64,000 bases of DNA from contig JAREIK010003356.1 in the NCBI GenBank assembly GCA_029783825.1, positions 211,261 through 275,260 on the forward strand. Reading direction: 5' to 3'. The position numbers were made by a program, and so were the translations under genes. The stretch is from Sapria himalayana (taxonomy: Eukaryota > Streptophyta > Magnoliopsida > Malpighiales > Rafflesiaceae). Shown piece after piece: positions 36,594-48,300 of the stretch. The notes under the pieces are model-generated. The model saw only the letters and a list, made by a program, of their open reading frames with translations, was not told where the DNA came from and did no database searches. Numbering within the stretch: position 1 is the stretch's first letter; the number at the start of each line of letters is the position of its first letter.

Positions 36594-37413
36594 AGCCTTA
36601 GTCAGAGTGCACATATTGATAAAGTGCTTAATTATTTTGCCATCTAGAATTCTAAGAAAGGATTCTTTCCAATGTCACATGAAGTGAGCCTTTCTAAGGC
36701 TCTATGTCACTCTATTAAAGAGGAAAGAGAATGCATGGATAAGATTTCATATGCATCTGCTATTTGGTCTATCGTGTATTCCATGATTTGTACTAATCCT
36801 AATGTCTCATATGCATTAAGCATGATGAGAAAATACTATTTAGATCTAGGTGAGAGTTCTTAATATGGACTCTAGATTATTTCTTGATATATGAAGGTGA
36901 TTAGGAGCTTATTGTAACGTGTTGCAGAAATGCAGGCTTCCAAACGGATAGGGATGATTCAAGATCATAGTTAGGTTATGTATTTTACTTAAATTGTGGT
37001 GCTATGAGCTGGAAGAGTTCAAAGAAAGATATATTTATTGATTATACTATAGAAGCGGAGTATATTGTTGCTTCTAATGTGGCAAAAGAAGCTATTTGGA
37101 TCAAAAATTTTATCGTAGAACTTGATTTAGTTCCTAGCAAAACTAATCAAATAGACCTTTATTGTGACAACAATTGGGTTATTGCATAGGCTAAGGAAAC
37201 TAGATCTCATCAATGATCCAAACATATACGTCTGAGTTTCCATCTCATTTGAGAGATTATTGATAGAGGATATATAATGATATGCAGAGTACCTATAGAT
37301 GACAACATAACAGACCCATTGACCAAGGCTTTAGCATAGAGGTAGCATGATGGTCACACTTGGTCACTAGGTATCAGATACTTTAGTGATTAGCTTTAGT
37401 GTTAGTAGAAGAT
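36594..37413 (+). pseudogene. Ty1/copia 3' polyprotein fragment (RT end and RNase H)
   Basis: Starting 14 bp after the CACTA terminus, plus-strand frames read SLSQSAHIDKVLNYFA, then FFPMSHEVSLSK (about 36,664) and ISYASAIWSIVYSMICTNPN (36,745-36,805), the end of copia reverse transcriptase. RNase H follows: MSWKSSKKD (37,004), IEAEYIVASNVAKEAIW (about 37,050-37,102), DLYCDNN (37,154) and DDNITDPLTKALA (about 37,299-37,337). Stops separate the parts. An LTR begins at 37,414, as expected for the 3' end of a copia element. The 5' part is missing: CACTA element B cut the gene here. It is a different lineage from the two copia remnants at 6 and 17 kb. Confidence 0.85.
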
Positions 37414-38910
37414 TGTTAGAGTATACCCTAAAAGTCAACCATTAAATGATTTGTTGGGACTTTTGTATCATATCATTTATGTAAAAAAACATTATTTTAT
37501 GTTTATTATATTTATTTAGATCTGCGCAAATATTAGATGAATATAATAATGTTCTAGAATGATATATTCTATGGAATACTACTCTAAATTATCCCTAGTC
37601 AAGATTTAATATTTAAGGGCAATACCAATACATTAAGCCTAGCATGTAGGTTAACTATTTTGAGATATTAAGTTAACACATAAGTATATGTTGGATAACA
37701 TATGTTGAACTGACCCACTATGAGAATGTTGCATGGATTGTTATATAAGTGTCATACACATTATCATAATGACTATTAGTATAAATTATTCTTTGATTTG
37801 AAATCACTATGGTTCCGTACATAAGGAGTTGTAAACTTTAGATTCAGCAAATACCACCTGTAACAAGAATGGTTATAAATTTATTTATCAGGTATACAAT
37901 AAATTGTGCAGAGGGATGTGATTGATGTATATGGAATTTGTCACTTCTATATAACGGAAGTGATATAAGTTGGCTCTTTTATTGTGAGGACAATTAAAAT
38001 GCACAACCATGCTCAAATAAGCGAATATGAGATATTGAGCTAATTTATTAAAGTTAGTCTACTCAAAGATAAAAAAACATATAGATTGATGTGAGAATGA
38101 CAAGATCAAACGGACTTAGTTGTACAATAAAATAAGTTACAAAATTAGGTTAAGTTGAATCTATTATATTTTTGTCACTTGGGTAGCAATGATGAATTGC
38201 TAAATGATGTTCATTGCTTGTTTCTTTAAAATGAGATTTAAAGTTACTACCAATGTTACGAGAATCTATTGGGTCACACACATAAAAACATATAGATATT
38301 TGGAGTTTGTGTTATTTTAGTTAATCTAAAATAAATTAAGCCTAATCTTAAGTTTGAAATTCATTTCAGATCTTAAGCTAATTAGAATAAAGACTTTGGT
38401 CTAATAGTAGATATTTGGACCTTAAAAATGGGCCCAAACTTAAAGCACATATTTCTTTTTTTTAAAAAGGTGTGTTATTAATGATACATCCTTTTCATTA
38501 ATGACACATCCTTTTAAAATTTTGTTTGAAAAACTAAAAGGTTTCATTAATGACACATCCTTTTGTAATGGTGTATGAAAAACCAAAAAGTTTCATTAAT
38601 GACACATTCTTTTAGTTAATGACTCATCCTTTTAGAAAGATATGTGAAAAATTTAATGGTTATATAAAATGAGAGAGATAGAAAATATATATATAGATAA
38701 ATATAATGAAGATATGTTTGTGTCAATACTGCTAGAGGCATTGACACTTGACTATGCTAGGATATGGCCAAACCATTTGCAATCAAAAATTTAATTTTGT
38801 GCTGCAATGGGTAACATCAATGTCCAACATTTAATTGTATTCACTTGGATCATTGGTGGGTTCCTAGTCCGTTACGAAATTCTGATATGAAATTTATGGG
38901 AATCCCAACA
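37414..38910 (+). mobile_element. copia long terminal repeat, copy 1
   Basis: Runs from TGTTAGAGTATACCC to GAATCCCAACA, so it has the TG...CA limits of an LTR. It directly follows the copia RNase H remnant and is its 3' LTR. It matches 38,940-40,459 along its whole length. Inside, the phrase CATTAATGACACATCCTTTT recurs with spacing of about 40-60 bp (38,490-38,640). Confidence 0.88.
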
Positions 38911-38939
38911 AGATAGATGGATAGATAAATTGATATATA
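38911..38939. repeat. 29-bp GATA-like spacer between two LTRs
   Basis: AGATAGATGGATAGATAAAT followed by TGATATATA. It is the same kind of GATA sequence that follows the second LTR at 40,460. There is no primer-binding site and no internal copia sequence. Confidence 0.85.
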
Positions 38940-40459
38940 TGTTAGAGTATGCCCTAAAAGTCAATCATTAAATGATTCTTTTGGGACTTTTGTATCAAAT
39001 CTTATATGTATAATGATATTATTACATGATCATTATATTTATTTAGATCTATGCAAATATTAGATGAAAAAAATAATGCTTTAGAGTGATATATTCTAGG
39101 AATACTATTCTAAATTATCACTAGTCAAGTATTAATAATCAAGGAGAATATTAATACATTAAGACTAGCATGTAGGTTAACTAATATTGATATTAAGTTA
39201 AAACTTTAGTATATGTTAGAGGACATATACTAAACTGACCCACTAAGAGAATGTTGCATGGATTGTTATATAAGTTTCATACACATTCTCATAGCGATTA
39301 TTAGTATGAATTGTCCTTTGACCTGAAGTCACTATGGTTCCCTACATAAGGTGTTGTATACTTTATATTCAATAAATGCTACATGTAATAAGGATATTTA
39401 TAAAGTTGTTTACTATGTATACAATAAATTGTGCAAAGGGATGGGATTGATGTAGATGGAATTTGTCCCTTCTATATAATGGAAGTGATATTAGTTGGCT
39501 CCTTAATTGAGTAGGACTACTTAAATGCATGGCAATGCTGAAATAAGTCAATATGAGATATTAAACATATTTGTTTAAGTTAGTCTACTCAAAGATCAAG
39601 AAACATATAGATTAACGTGAGGATGACATGATCAATGTCTGATAAATCAATCTAAATATCAAGGACAAAAATGCTAAGTCATCAAATAAAATAGGTTATG
39701 AAATTAGGTTAAGTTGAAAATATTATATTTTCAACACATGGGTAATAATCATATATTGTAAAATGCCACTCATTTCTTGTTTCTTTAAAATAAGATTTTA
39801 AACTACCTGCCAACATTATGAGAAGCTAATGTATCACACACATAAAAATGTATATATTATGTGAGTTTTTTTATTTTAGTTAGACTAAAATATACTAGGC
39901 CTAATTTAAGTCGGAAATTTCTTTCAGACCTTAAGCTAATTAGACTAAAGAATTTAGTCCAATAGTATATGTTTGGAACTTTAAAACTAGCCCAAACTTA
40001 AAGCCCATGTTTCACTATTTTAGAAAGGTGTATTATTAATAACACATCATTTTCATCAATGACATCCTTTTCATTAATGACACATCCTTTTATAAAGGTG
40101 TGTGAAAAACTAAAGGTTTCTTTAATGACACATCCTTTTAAAAAGTTGTGTGTAAAATCAAAATCTTTCATTAATGACACATCCTATTAATAAAATGTGT
40201 GAAAAACCAAAATATTATATAAAATAGGTGAGATATAAAATGAAAAATTATATATAATGAAAATATATTTGTGTAGATATCGCTACAAGCATGGATACTT
40301 GATTATGCTAGGATTCAATAGGTTGATCATAATCAAATTTTAAGTTTGTGCTACAGTAGGTAATATCCTTGTCCAACATTTAATTATATTCACTTGGATC
40401 ATTAGAGGGTTTCAAGTCCATTGTTAAATTCTGATATGAAATTTACCAGAACCACAACA
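38940..40459 (+). mobile_element. copia long terminal repeat, copy 2
   Basis: Runs from TGTTAGAGTATGCCC to AACCACAACA, with the same order of landmarks as copy 1 (CCCTAAAAGTCAA, TTATTTAGATCT, AGGTTAACTA, GACACATCC repeats). The two copies differ by scattered substitutions and small indels, so neither is very recent. It is followed directly by the GATA tract. Confidence 0.88.
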
Positions 40460-41035
40460 AGATAATTAGATAAATTGATGGATAGATAGATGCATAGATA
40501 GATTGATAGATAGACAAATGGACATATAGATAGATAAACATATGGATAGATGGATAGATGGACACATGGACACATGGACAGATGGATAGATGGACAGATA
40601 GGCAGATGGACATATGAACATATTTATAGATGGGAAAATGGGCAAATGGGAAGATAGACAAATGGATAGATAGATAGATAGATTAATTGATAGATGGATA
40701 GAGGGATAGATGGATAGATGAACAATTGGATAGATGGATAGATAGACAAAAAGACAAATGGATAGATGGATAGATAGAAAGATAGATAGATGGACAGATA
40801 GATAGATAGATAGATAGATAGATAAATAAAGAGATAGATAGAGAAATAGAGAGATTAGACATATAGATAGATAGATAGATATACAGATAAACATATAAAC
40901 ATATTAATAGATAGACAGATAATAGGTAGACATGTAGAAAGGTAAATAGATAGATAGACAGATAGATAGATGCTAGATAAATAGATAGACAAGTAGAAAA
41001 AAAGACAAGTAGATAGATAGATAGACAGATAGTAA
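40460..41035. repeat. GATA-rich tetranucleotide tract
   Basis: About 575 bp of GATA, GACA and GGAT units. It starts straight after the LTR terminus and runs to the truncated tail of CACTA element D. The minus-strand frames of 72-142 codons (SIYLSIY pattern) follow from reading CTAT units and are not genes. Confidence 0.95.
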
Positions 41036-41329
41036 TTAAGAATAGTAATTAATATTTTTGAACTAAATATGTACATAAAATTTCTTAGCTAAATTAGCAA
41101 GGGAAAATCCCTAGCTATTTTTATTCCAAAATTATTTTGATTCCAAAGCTATATTCACAAGTTTACTTTTATACAAAAAATTTGATTACATATTTTTAAA
41201 TTTTTATATTAAATTGAATAAAAACATATACTATAAATTATTATTTATAATTAACAAAAAGTAAAAGTAGCTAATAAATTATTCTGATACAATAATTACA
41301 TAATTAAAACAAAAACATAACATAGGTAT

Positions 41330-41660
41330 ATAAGCATTTAAAACTAAATCATTATCCTCATCATTCATTGATGTATTTGTGCTCGACTCTCCTGAATTAA
41401 TACTCTACTGGAACTCTGTGTGCAATGTCTCATCAGGGCCACTAACTGTAACTCCTTATAGGTCATATGCTATTGCATTATATTCTCTATTTCTTTCATC
41501 TCATCATTCACTTCTTTGATTTCCTACATTTCGTCCTTCAAAAGAGTTATCTAAAGATCCATAGAACCCTCAACTGGCTAAGAAGCAGCTATCATATGTT
41601 CCTCCATGAGTTCTTGTGATAAAACATGAAATAAAAAGCTATGCTAGATATAAATAAATT
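41330..41660 (-). pseudogene. TNP1-like C-terminal remnant of element D
   Basis: On the minus strand it reads ELMEEHMIAAS (about 41,610), SMDL, then EIKEVNDEMKEIENIM and MTYKELQLVALM. This parallels the 33,460-33,960 segment of element B (ELLEERVTIT, SSMDL, EIKEMND, SYVEL). Stops are present. Only this end part of the gene remains. Confidence 0.75.
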
Positions 41661-41924
41661 AAATATTATATTTTTAATTATGCACTTAACTTTCAATATT
41701 TACTATTGTAGTCAAATTGTGATGGAACCACCAAAGCAATGACCACTTTCATAACAATTATATAGTTTTTTTTGACTTGATTCTACATGGAAAATCACTC
41801 TCTTTGATTCATATTAAAAACCCCCAATGAACACAAACTACATGTTACACATACTCCGCCATGGCTGCATCAAGCATTAATATTTTATAATCAAATAAAA
41901 AATTTACTACATTTATAACATTTA

Positions 41925-42365
41925 AATAAAATTACAAAATTAATATTTATTATTAAACAATATGATATAATTTTGTATTATAAATTATTTAATATATATT
42001 ATTTTTTTGATTATAATTTAAGAATGTTTATTAAACATTAATTTCATTTTTATTTTTATTTACCTTTCGATATTTTATGTTAAAACATTCATGAAAATAT
42101 CTTTATATATGCAAATACATACAAATATAAATAAATAAAATTATAGCATAAATATCTACCTTTAAATAAAATTTTTAAAACATTTATAATAATTAAACAA
42201 AATTACAAAATAATGTTTATGACTAAATACCATGATTAAATTATACAACACAAATTATATAATACATATACTATATTTATTTATTATAACTTTAGAATGT
42301 TTATTAAACTTTAATTTCATTTTTATTATTATTTGCCTATCAATATATTATGTTAAAATATCTAT
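41925..42365. repeat. tandem duplication with a period of about 273 bp
   Basis: TAGAATGTTTATTAAAC, TTTCATTTTTATT, and TTATGTTAAAA landmarks occur in the same order near 42,020-42,085 and 42,292-42,355; upstream ACAAAATTACAAAAT-type sequence is also shared. The phrase TGTGACAAGAACATCA repeats just after (42,366 and 42,421). Confidence 0.7.
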
Positions 42366-42965
42366 GTGACAAGAACATCATGATAATTTCAAAAAGATAC
42401 GATCCAATTTCATAATAAACATGTGACAAGAACATCACCAAATTAGATGGGAAGGATTTTCTTTACCCAAACTAAATCCAAAATAAGATGGACCCTTTCT
42501 TCTTAAAGGTATTATATGATTCTAGAATATTATAGAATATTTAGAATTTTTAGAACCCCCTAGAATTTTTTTTTGATATAAGATCGCAACACTTAGCGTG
42601 CTCTTGAAATTTGATGTTGAGGGGCTTCTCCATCTAAGAAAATTTTTTCTACACTTGTATCCAATTAAAGATTTGAGAAAAATCTATAGAATTACTCTCT
42701 AAAATTTCTCTCTAAAACTTCTCTCATGTTTGGTTTGATTGTATATTTATTTTATAGGTGACAAAAGTAAACAACTTCAGACACGTGAATAGAAAAACTT
42801 TAAACTCAAGGTCACATGTAGCTATACTAAAGTCTACACTCTATGACACATGCGCACACACAATATTATTGAAGCACTGTGACATGTGACACAAGCACAC
42901 CTTTGTAACAATACTACACTCATCAAAACTGATACACAACTAAGACATACATTGTTCATTTAGCA
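42366..42965. other. unassigned segment of element D
   Basis: No domain recognised. It lies between the CACTA 3' part and the end of the MED8-like segment. Confidence 0.4.
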
Positions 42966-44732
42966 TTTGAAAGGTATGGTCCCCTGGGGATTGCTACTGG
43001 TTATTCCAAACTGCATTACAATTTACACAACAATCAAGATTAGTAAATTTGAAAACTACTAAATACCAATGCAATCATACAAGAGTTTACCATCTGGTTA
43101 TGAGGCAGCCCTTAGGCTAGATGTCGATTCAGTTGATTTGCTTGGTTCAGCTAGCTCTGACCCAATCTGTGCATAATAGAAGACAGCTGTCTAGACTGTA
43201 GCAGTTGAAGGTGACCTAGTGGCTGACAATTGCATTTGAGGTTGCCCAACCCATGTGACCAAAAACAAACCCAAAGACAGCAGTACAAAATATTTAGCCA
43301 TTTTCATTATTAAAGTTGGCCATATCTATCCTAACCCCTACATTAATGGTTGCCTAAATTGCTGCTGTTGAGGTAATGGTGATGAGTTTTTTTGGTGTTG
43401 GGATTGTTGTTGTGCCAATAGCTGTTGTTGCACATTTTACTGAGGAGAAAAAGAATTCAACGTATTTTCTCCAGCCCTAGGAGGAATGGCATATGGCAGA
43501 GAGGAAATGTTGTCAAATGAAGATGCACTAGTAGCAATAGAAGGAGATGCAGCCGATTTCCCAATAAATGATGCAATAGGAGCCTAATTGAGATCGGCAA
43601 GTTACTTACAGGCAAATAATTCATGAAAAAGAAAACCAAACATGTTCAGAGGGTTAAACATATGAACATGATCAGGTGATATTTAACTAACTTCATCTCA
43701 CAAGCTCTTACTTTGAAACTAATCAATATTAAATTTTGGTCACTAATTTTTTTTTATTTTTTATATCAATTCTTATTTATCCTCTAACACAAACATGGAT
43801 TTGGATATGAGAGAAATATTTCACATTGAATGTAAACATACATATATAATTTCACAAATATATTTATGAATTGCATAATTATATTTTAGTGGTATTTATC
43901 TTTTATAAGTCTACATTCCAATACTACTAGCTACCATAAAGCATAATTAAGAGGAAGAAATCTTTTGTATTAAGATTGCATACTTATGAGTTTTGATTTT
44001 TATTTCTCAGGTAAAATATATTTTAGATATTTTGTTTAATCTTCACATGATGAAATGCACACTAACCTACATACTTCATCAAAACGTATGTTTGTCCACA
44101 AGTACTAATTTTTCAATTGGCTCCTCCAAATATATAAGAATCATATAAAAATATTAAACTATCAAATTATGACTAGACTAAATATCACTATTATTATTAG
44201 TTTAATTAATCATTTTTTATATTCTCTCAGACATACTCATATAGATATAATCCTCAAAATTTTCAGATATATGAACATAGCTCCATGATATAAGATTTAA
44301 TATATAAATCAAGTGCATAGACATGTAGAGATGTACTCAAATTCCAGCTGGAGTCCAGTAATTATAAAGAATATATTTTGGCAGATTGAAACATGCACTA
44401 GTGTACTCACTACTTGATCAAAACATAGACTTAACCACATGTATCGGCTCCTCTTCAATTGACTCCTCCAAATATAAAAATATATATATTTTAACTTAAT
44501 TATCTAACAATAATTATAGTATATTATTTATGTAGTTAGTATAATTAGTTATTTCCTAATTTCTCTCCAATATATATTATTATAATCAAGCAACTCGATA
44601 CTTTACTATCAATCCAATATTTCACGTGAAAATAAAACATATAGAGATTAATTATCACTTCAAATTGAAAAAATTCAAAACAAATCTATAGATACTAGTT
44701 ATGAGCCTACCAATAAGAGTTGAAACTTGGGA

Positions 44733-44965
44733 TAGCATGAGTCTGATTTAGGCTAGTCTAGTTCAGTCCATGCTATTTATGGGTCAATTTTTGAGTGTGT
44801 TGTACCACCTACTTTTGTAGCACTTGGGTTAGTCTTTTTAGCCTAGCATAGCCCAAAGCATTCTACCATTTTGGATCGTGCCTAGGTAGGCTTTTGTGGA
44901 TCATGCTATGGATCATCATGAGTAGTGCTAAAGCCAAGAGGCCAATTTTTCACAACATTGGGCGC
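44733..44965. mobile_element. hAT-like GC-rich fragment in a MED8 intron region
   Basis: About 230 bp with words such as TAGTCTAGTTCAGTCCATGC, TAGCCTAGCATAGCCC and GGATCGTGCCTAGG. It resembles the terminal sequence at 15,405-15,633 in composition and word content. No terminus or target duplication was seen. It lies between MED8-like exon blocks. Confidence 0.4.
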
Positions 44966-45149
44966 ACCAAGCAATAGCTTGGAATAAAATATTTAAGTTT
45001 GATGTCATTTATAATTTATTTTATCCACTTTTTATTTTAGTCTAAATGAGAACACTTGATATAAGTTGTCTCAACAGCACAAATTATGTATATTAAATTT
45101 TTATTTCCAAAATTTAGTAATAAATAAAAATATAATATTTGTTATTTCT

Positions 45150-45285
45150 CTCTAATTTGCTCTTTTATATCCTCTCCCCTCTCTCTCCTCCCCTGCCCTC
45201 TCTCGCTCTCTCTCTCTCTCTCACTCTCTCTATCTCCTCCCTCCTCTCGCTCTCTCTCTCCTCACCCCTCTCTTTCTTTTCCAAA
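45150..45285. repeat. CT-rich microsatellite
   Basis: Interrupted (CT)n with CCCT and CGCT variants, inside a MED8-like intron region. Confidence 0.85.
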
Positions 45286-46281
45286 ACTTTAAATGTTGCA
45301 AAATATTAAATTTAAAACATACAATAATTAAAACATTATAAAAGTACTTAAATGAGACTTTTGATGTATCAATGCCTCATTTTAAAACATTAAATAAACT
45401 AGCATAACAAATGCATAATAATTACAACCCTATGAAAATCTACCCAACATCTCCATGAGATAGAAAATATATAATTAAGCATGTCCAATTTTATTTCAAA
45501 ATGTAAAGAATGTTTGACATGAAATTAGTAATCAAGCAACCTTCCCCAAAATTTACAGTAGCTCAAAGTAAATTTTCTTGCTCTTGAATCTTAGCAGTTT
45601 GACCCTTATTTAGAATTGGAACTAATGTTGGCTCTTGTCTATTTGCAAATTGATAGGCTTTTCGGGTATTAGCCATCACCTTTTCAACACTTTCACAAGT
45701 AGCACCAAACATGTTAATTCTGTTCTGTAGAACAAAATATACTAATCCTCATAAGAGTATCTCATTAATAACACACATGCCTAGAGAAAAAAATTTGCCT
45801 TAACTTCTAAATTTGAGATGATATCAACAAGTATAGCATCCATGCAGCAATAGATCTCCCTTGGAGATGTCACTAATTTCCATCTAAGAAAGTGAATTTT
45901 TAGATAGCATGACTGGTACTACTATATCAACAAGAACAATCCACAAGGGTAGAAATCAAGTGCCAATTAAAATCAAAGGCAACTGCCTGGAGTCTTAAAG
46001 AATCACTTTTCAATTGAAAACCAAATTCAGACACATAAAGTATTGTTCACTATACCATTTTTTTCCGTCAAAGAACGATTTTGAAAACAAAAAAAATATT
46101 ACTAGAGGATGCACTCTTCTTCACCACAGAGAGTCAAAAGGTTGCATCTGATTTTCTTAAACCCAAGACCAACCATCATTGGGAAAATATATGTGCTTTT
46201 TACTTACAAAAAACAATAGTCATATCATGTAAGAACTATCCAATATACGACTAAAACACAACAAAATGTATGAGACTTAAT

Positions 46282-46302
46282 GGGGGGGAGGGGGGGGGGG
46301 TG
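46282..46302. repeat. poly-G run
   Basis: A run of G interrupted by a single A (GGGGGGGA then ten or more G), conspicuous in AT-rich DNA. It could form a G-quadruplex, or reflect sequencing uncertainty in a homopolymer. Confidence 0.85.
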
Positions 46303-47440
46303 TTCCAACCTTGACATGGAAGTAATCAAGATACCTAATATGGCTCGATGATACTCATGGTTATCAAAAATATAAGCAACAAGATGCCTTGCAGCATATT
46401 AAAATAACTGATCTCTTCAAATTGGTGACAAAAAGATAGCATACTAGTAGCAGTTTCAGTAGTAGCAATCTTTGGATGGGCAACAAAAGCCTTGGACACA
46501 TTGATCTCATCGAAAATGTTGAAAAGCTTGAAATTTATCATGGAATATTGTCTCATAATATCTTGCATGATGTATAAAACATGCATCTTATATCATTAGT
46601 TCTAATATCTAAATGGTCAGTAGTCATCACAGAAACAATGAAACTTGCTAATTTGCAAATCATGAAAAAGATACATGCAACATGGGCCATATGTGTGAGC
46701 ATTGATTCATGTCTAAAAAATTTCAAGGAACTCATAGAATTTTATAAGAAATTCAAAAAAAAGTATAGAACTAGCTTGCAGATACAAAAATTAATTAGTG
46801 TTTCTTGTATTTTTTTTTCAAATCCTTGAACTAGTGGATTTAGATAGTGATTTTGGACATTCTAAACCAGTTTTTCCTTGTTCTACACTTCTCAAGTTAT
46901 TTAATGCATGGAAGAACAAAATCTCCAAATATTAGCCATGGCCTTATATTAGTTTTTGATCTGGATAATTCTATATGTGCAGATGTCATTTCCATATGGA
47001 ACCAGAAATGTTGCGTTGAGCAAGTTTTGTGCACAAATAGAGTAAACAACTAAAATGGACTCATCTCAGAGTTATATTTATTGTCTTTAGTCCTAGAACA
47101 TTCACTACAATTTGTAATAGTCAATTCTAAAACATTTTTTTCAAAATTGTTGCTATTCATGGTTGGAGTATGTAGTTCAATTGCATCATTAAACATGCAA
47201 CACCCACACCTATGTCTGGTATTTTCTTTCTTGGAGATGGTGTTTGTGCATTTGAATATGCATTAAAGAGGGACTATTAGGTTGATAATGACCATTTGGG
47301 AATTGTTTTAGTTCAGGAGTAAGCATCAAAGTCTTCTAGAATGCGACTGATTGCTTTGTAATGGCTAACAGCTCTAGACTTCACTCCCTCCAAGTTGAGT
47401 TGCTCCTATACTGCCTGGTTGAGCCTCTCCATGGAAACAA

Positions 47441-48300
47441 CTTGTTAGAGGTTTTGATGTTGTTGCTCTGGCAAGCCAACTTCCATTGTGTGAATTTTTG
47501 TGCCCGATACAAAATAGATGTAAATGTAATGCATGTGCTGTGCACATTCAATTTTTTAGAGAATATAATTCACTAACAAAGGTGAAGTATACAAGATGCT
47601 TGAATCAACTCACCCACTTGAGTCTTGATTCCTGGTTTGGTCCCACAATGCAGTGCTCCGAAAGTCAGAAATTTTTTTCTCACATAATTTTGATATAATT
47701 TTGATCAAGGAAACATTGTAAAAAACCAATTTGTTTGTGAAGAAGCTTCTAATCATTCACTACAGAAGCTTCATAGATGATCTTAATTAGTTTTTTCAGG
47801 ATTGAAGCTTGACGAGTCTAGTGGCCAAAAAACTAGCCGATCGATGCTAGTTTGGGAGAAATGAACCGAGAGAGCAAGCGTGAGAGAGAGAGAGAGATAC
47901 CTGTTATAAGTGAGAGTGAGGCAGCTAAGCATTTCACTAGCATTTTTGCTAGAACTATCCATGGCAGCCATCCTTGCTCCCTATTCGCTGCTGGCATTCT
48001 TCAGCACTGTGTTGACAATTGAACAAAATATAGAAGGAAAAAAAACATAATAATAATTGTTTTTTGTGGGAGATGATTATTATGGTACTACAACTCTATT
48101 TTGGAGAGCGAGGTTGTTTACACAAGAGAACTAAAACTCGGTTAGATTTTGAAGCATTTCGCTCTTTGTTTCTTCTTCAATCTGAAAAGAATCTAACTCG
48201 CCCATCTTTCCACTTGATTCACATTCTTTCTCCACCACTATCACGTACACAAATTCAACAACAAAATCAAGAAAAGACTGTCTTTCATAAGGTCACGCAG
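47441..48300 (-). pseudogene. possible MED8 first exon and leader
   Basis: An ATG at 47,971 (minus) opens MAAMDSSSKNASE and continues for about 22 codons to AACAG|GTATCT, a plausible donor. This could be the first exon ahead of the ERLNQAV block at 47,425. A GA microsatellite lies at the donor side (47,878-47,900). Further upstream (48,070-48,300) minus-strand sequence has no recognised protein and might be leader or promoter. Assignment to MED8 rests on position and spacing only. Confidence 0.4.

Larger units (their letters stand above)
42970..47440 (-). pseudogene. MED8: Mediator subunit 8 (MED8) gene copy, degenerate, with introns
   Basis: On the minus strand exon-like blocks follow plant MED8 in order. 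ERLNQAV*EQLNLE, then KAISRILEDFDAYS and IPKW, lie at 47,425-47,300. RQYSMINFKLFNIF and VSKAFVAHPK lie at about 46,560-46,470. KGDLLLHG, with a frameshift before the SQI*KLR part, lies at about 45,890-45,820. MFGATCESVEKV, KAYQFANRQEPTLVP and AKIQEQENLL lie at 45,715-45,565. The Gln-rich tail (43,440-43,350) reads LLLAQQQSQ and LPQQQQFRQP. QPQMQLS lies near 43,240, LNQANQLNRHLA near 43,130, and FGITSSNPQG near 43,010. MED8 is a head-module subunit of Mediator, the nuclear bridge between activators and RNA polymerase II. Stops, frameshifts and lost exon pieces rule out a full product. Intervening non-coding DNA shows it was copied as genomic DNA. An intact donor gene should exist elsewhere. Confidence 0.87.

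Noticed and set aside
47100..47120. CACTACAATTTGT at about 47,104 as a CACTA terminus inside element D
   Set aside because: Only CACTACAA matches; it lies in a MED8-like intron region without subterminal motifs.
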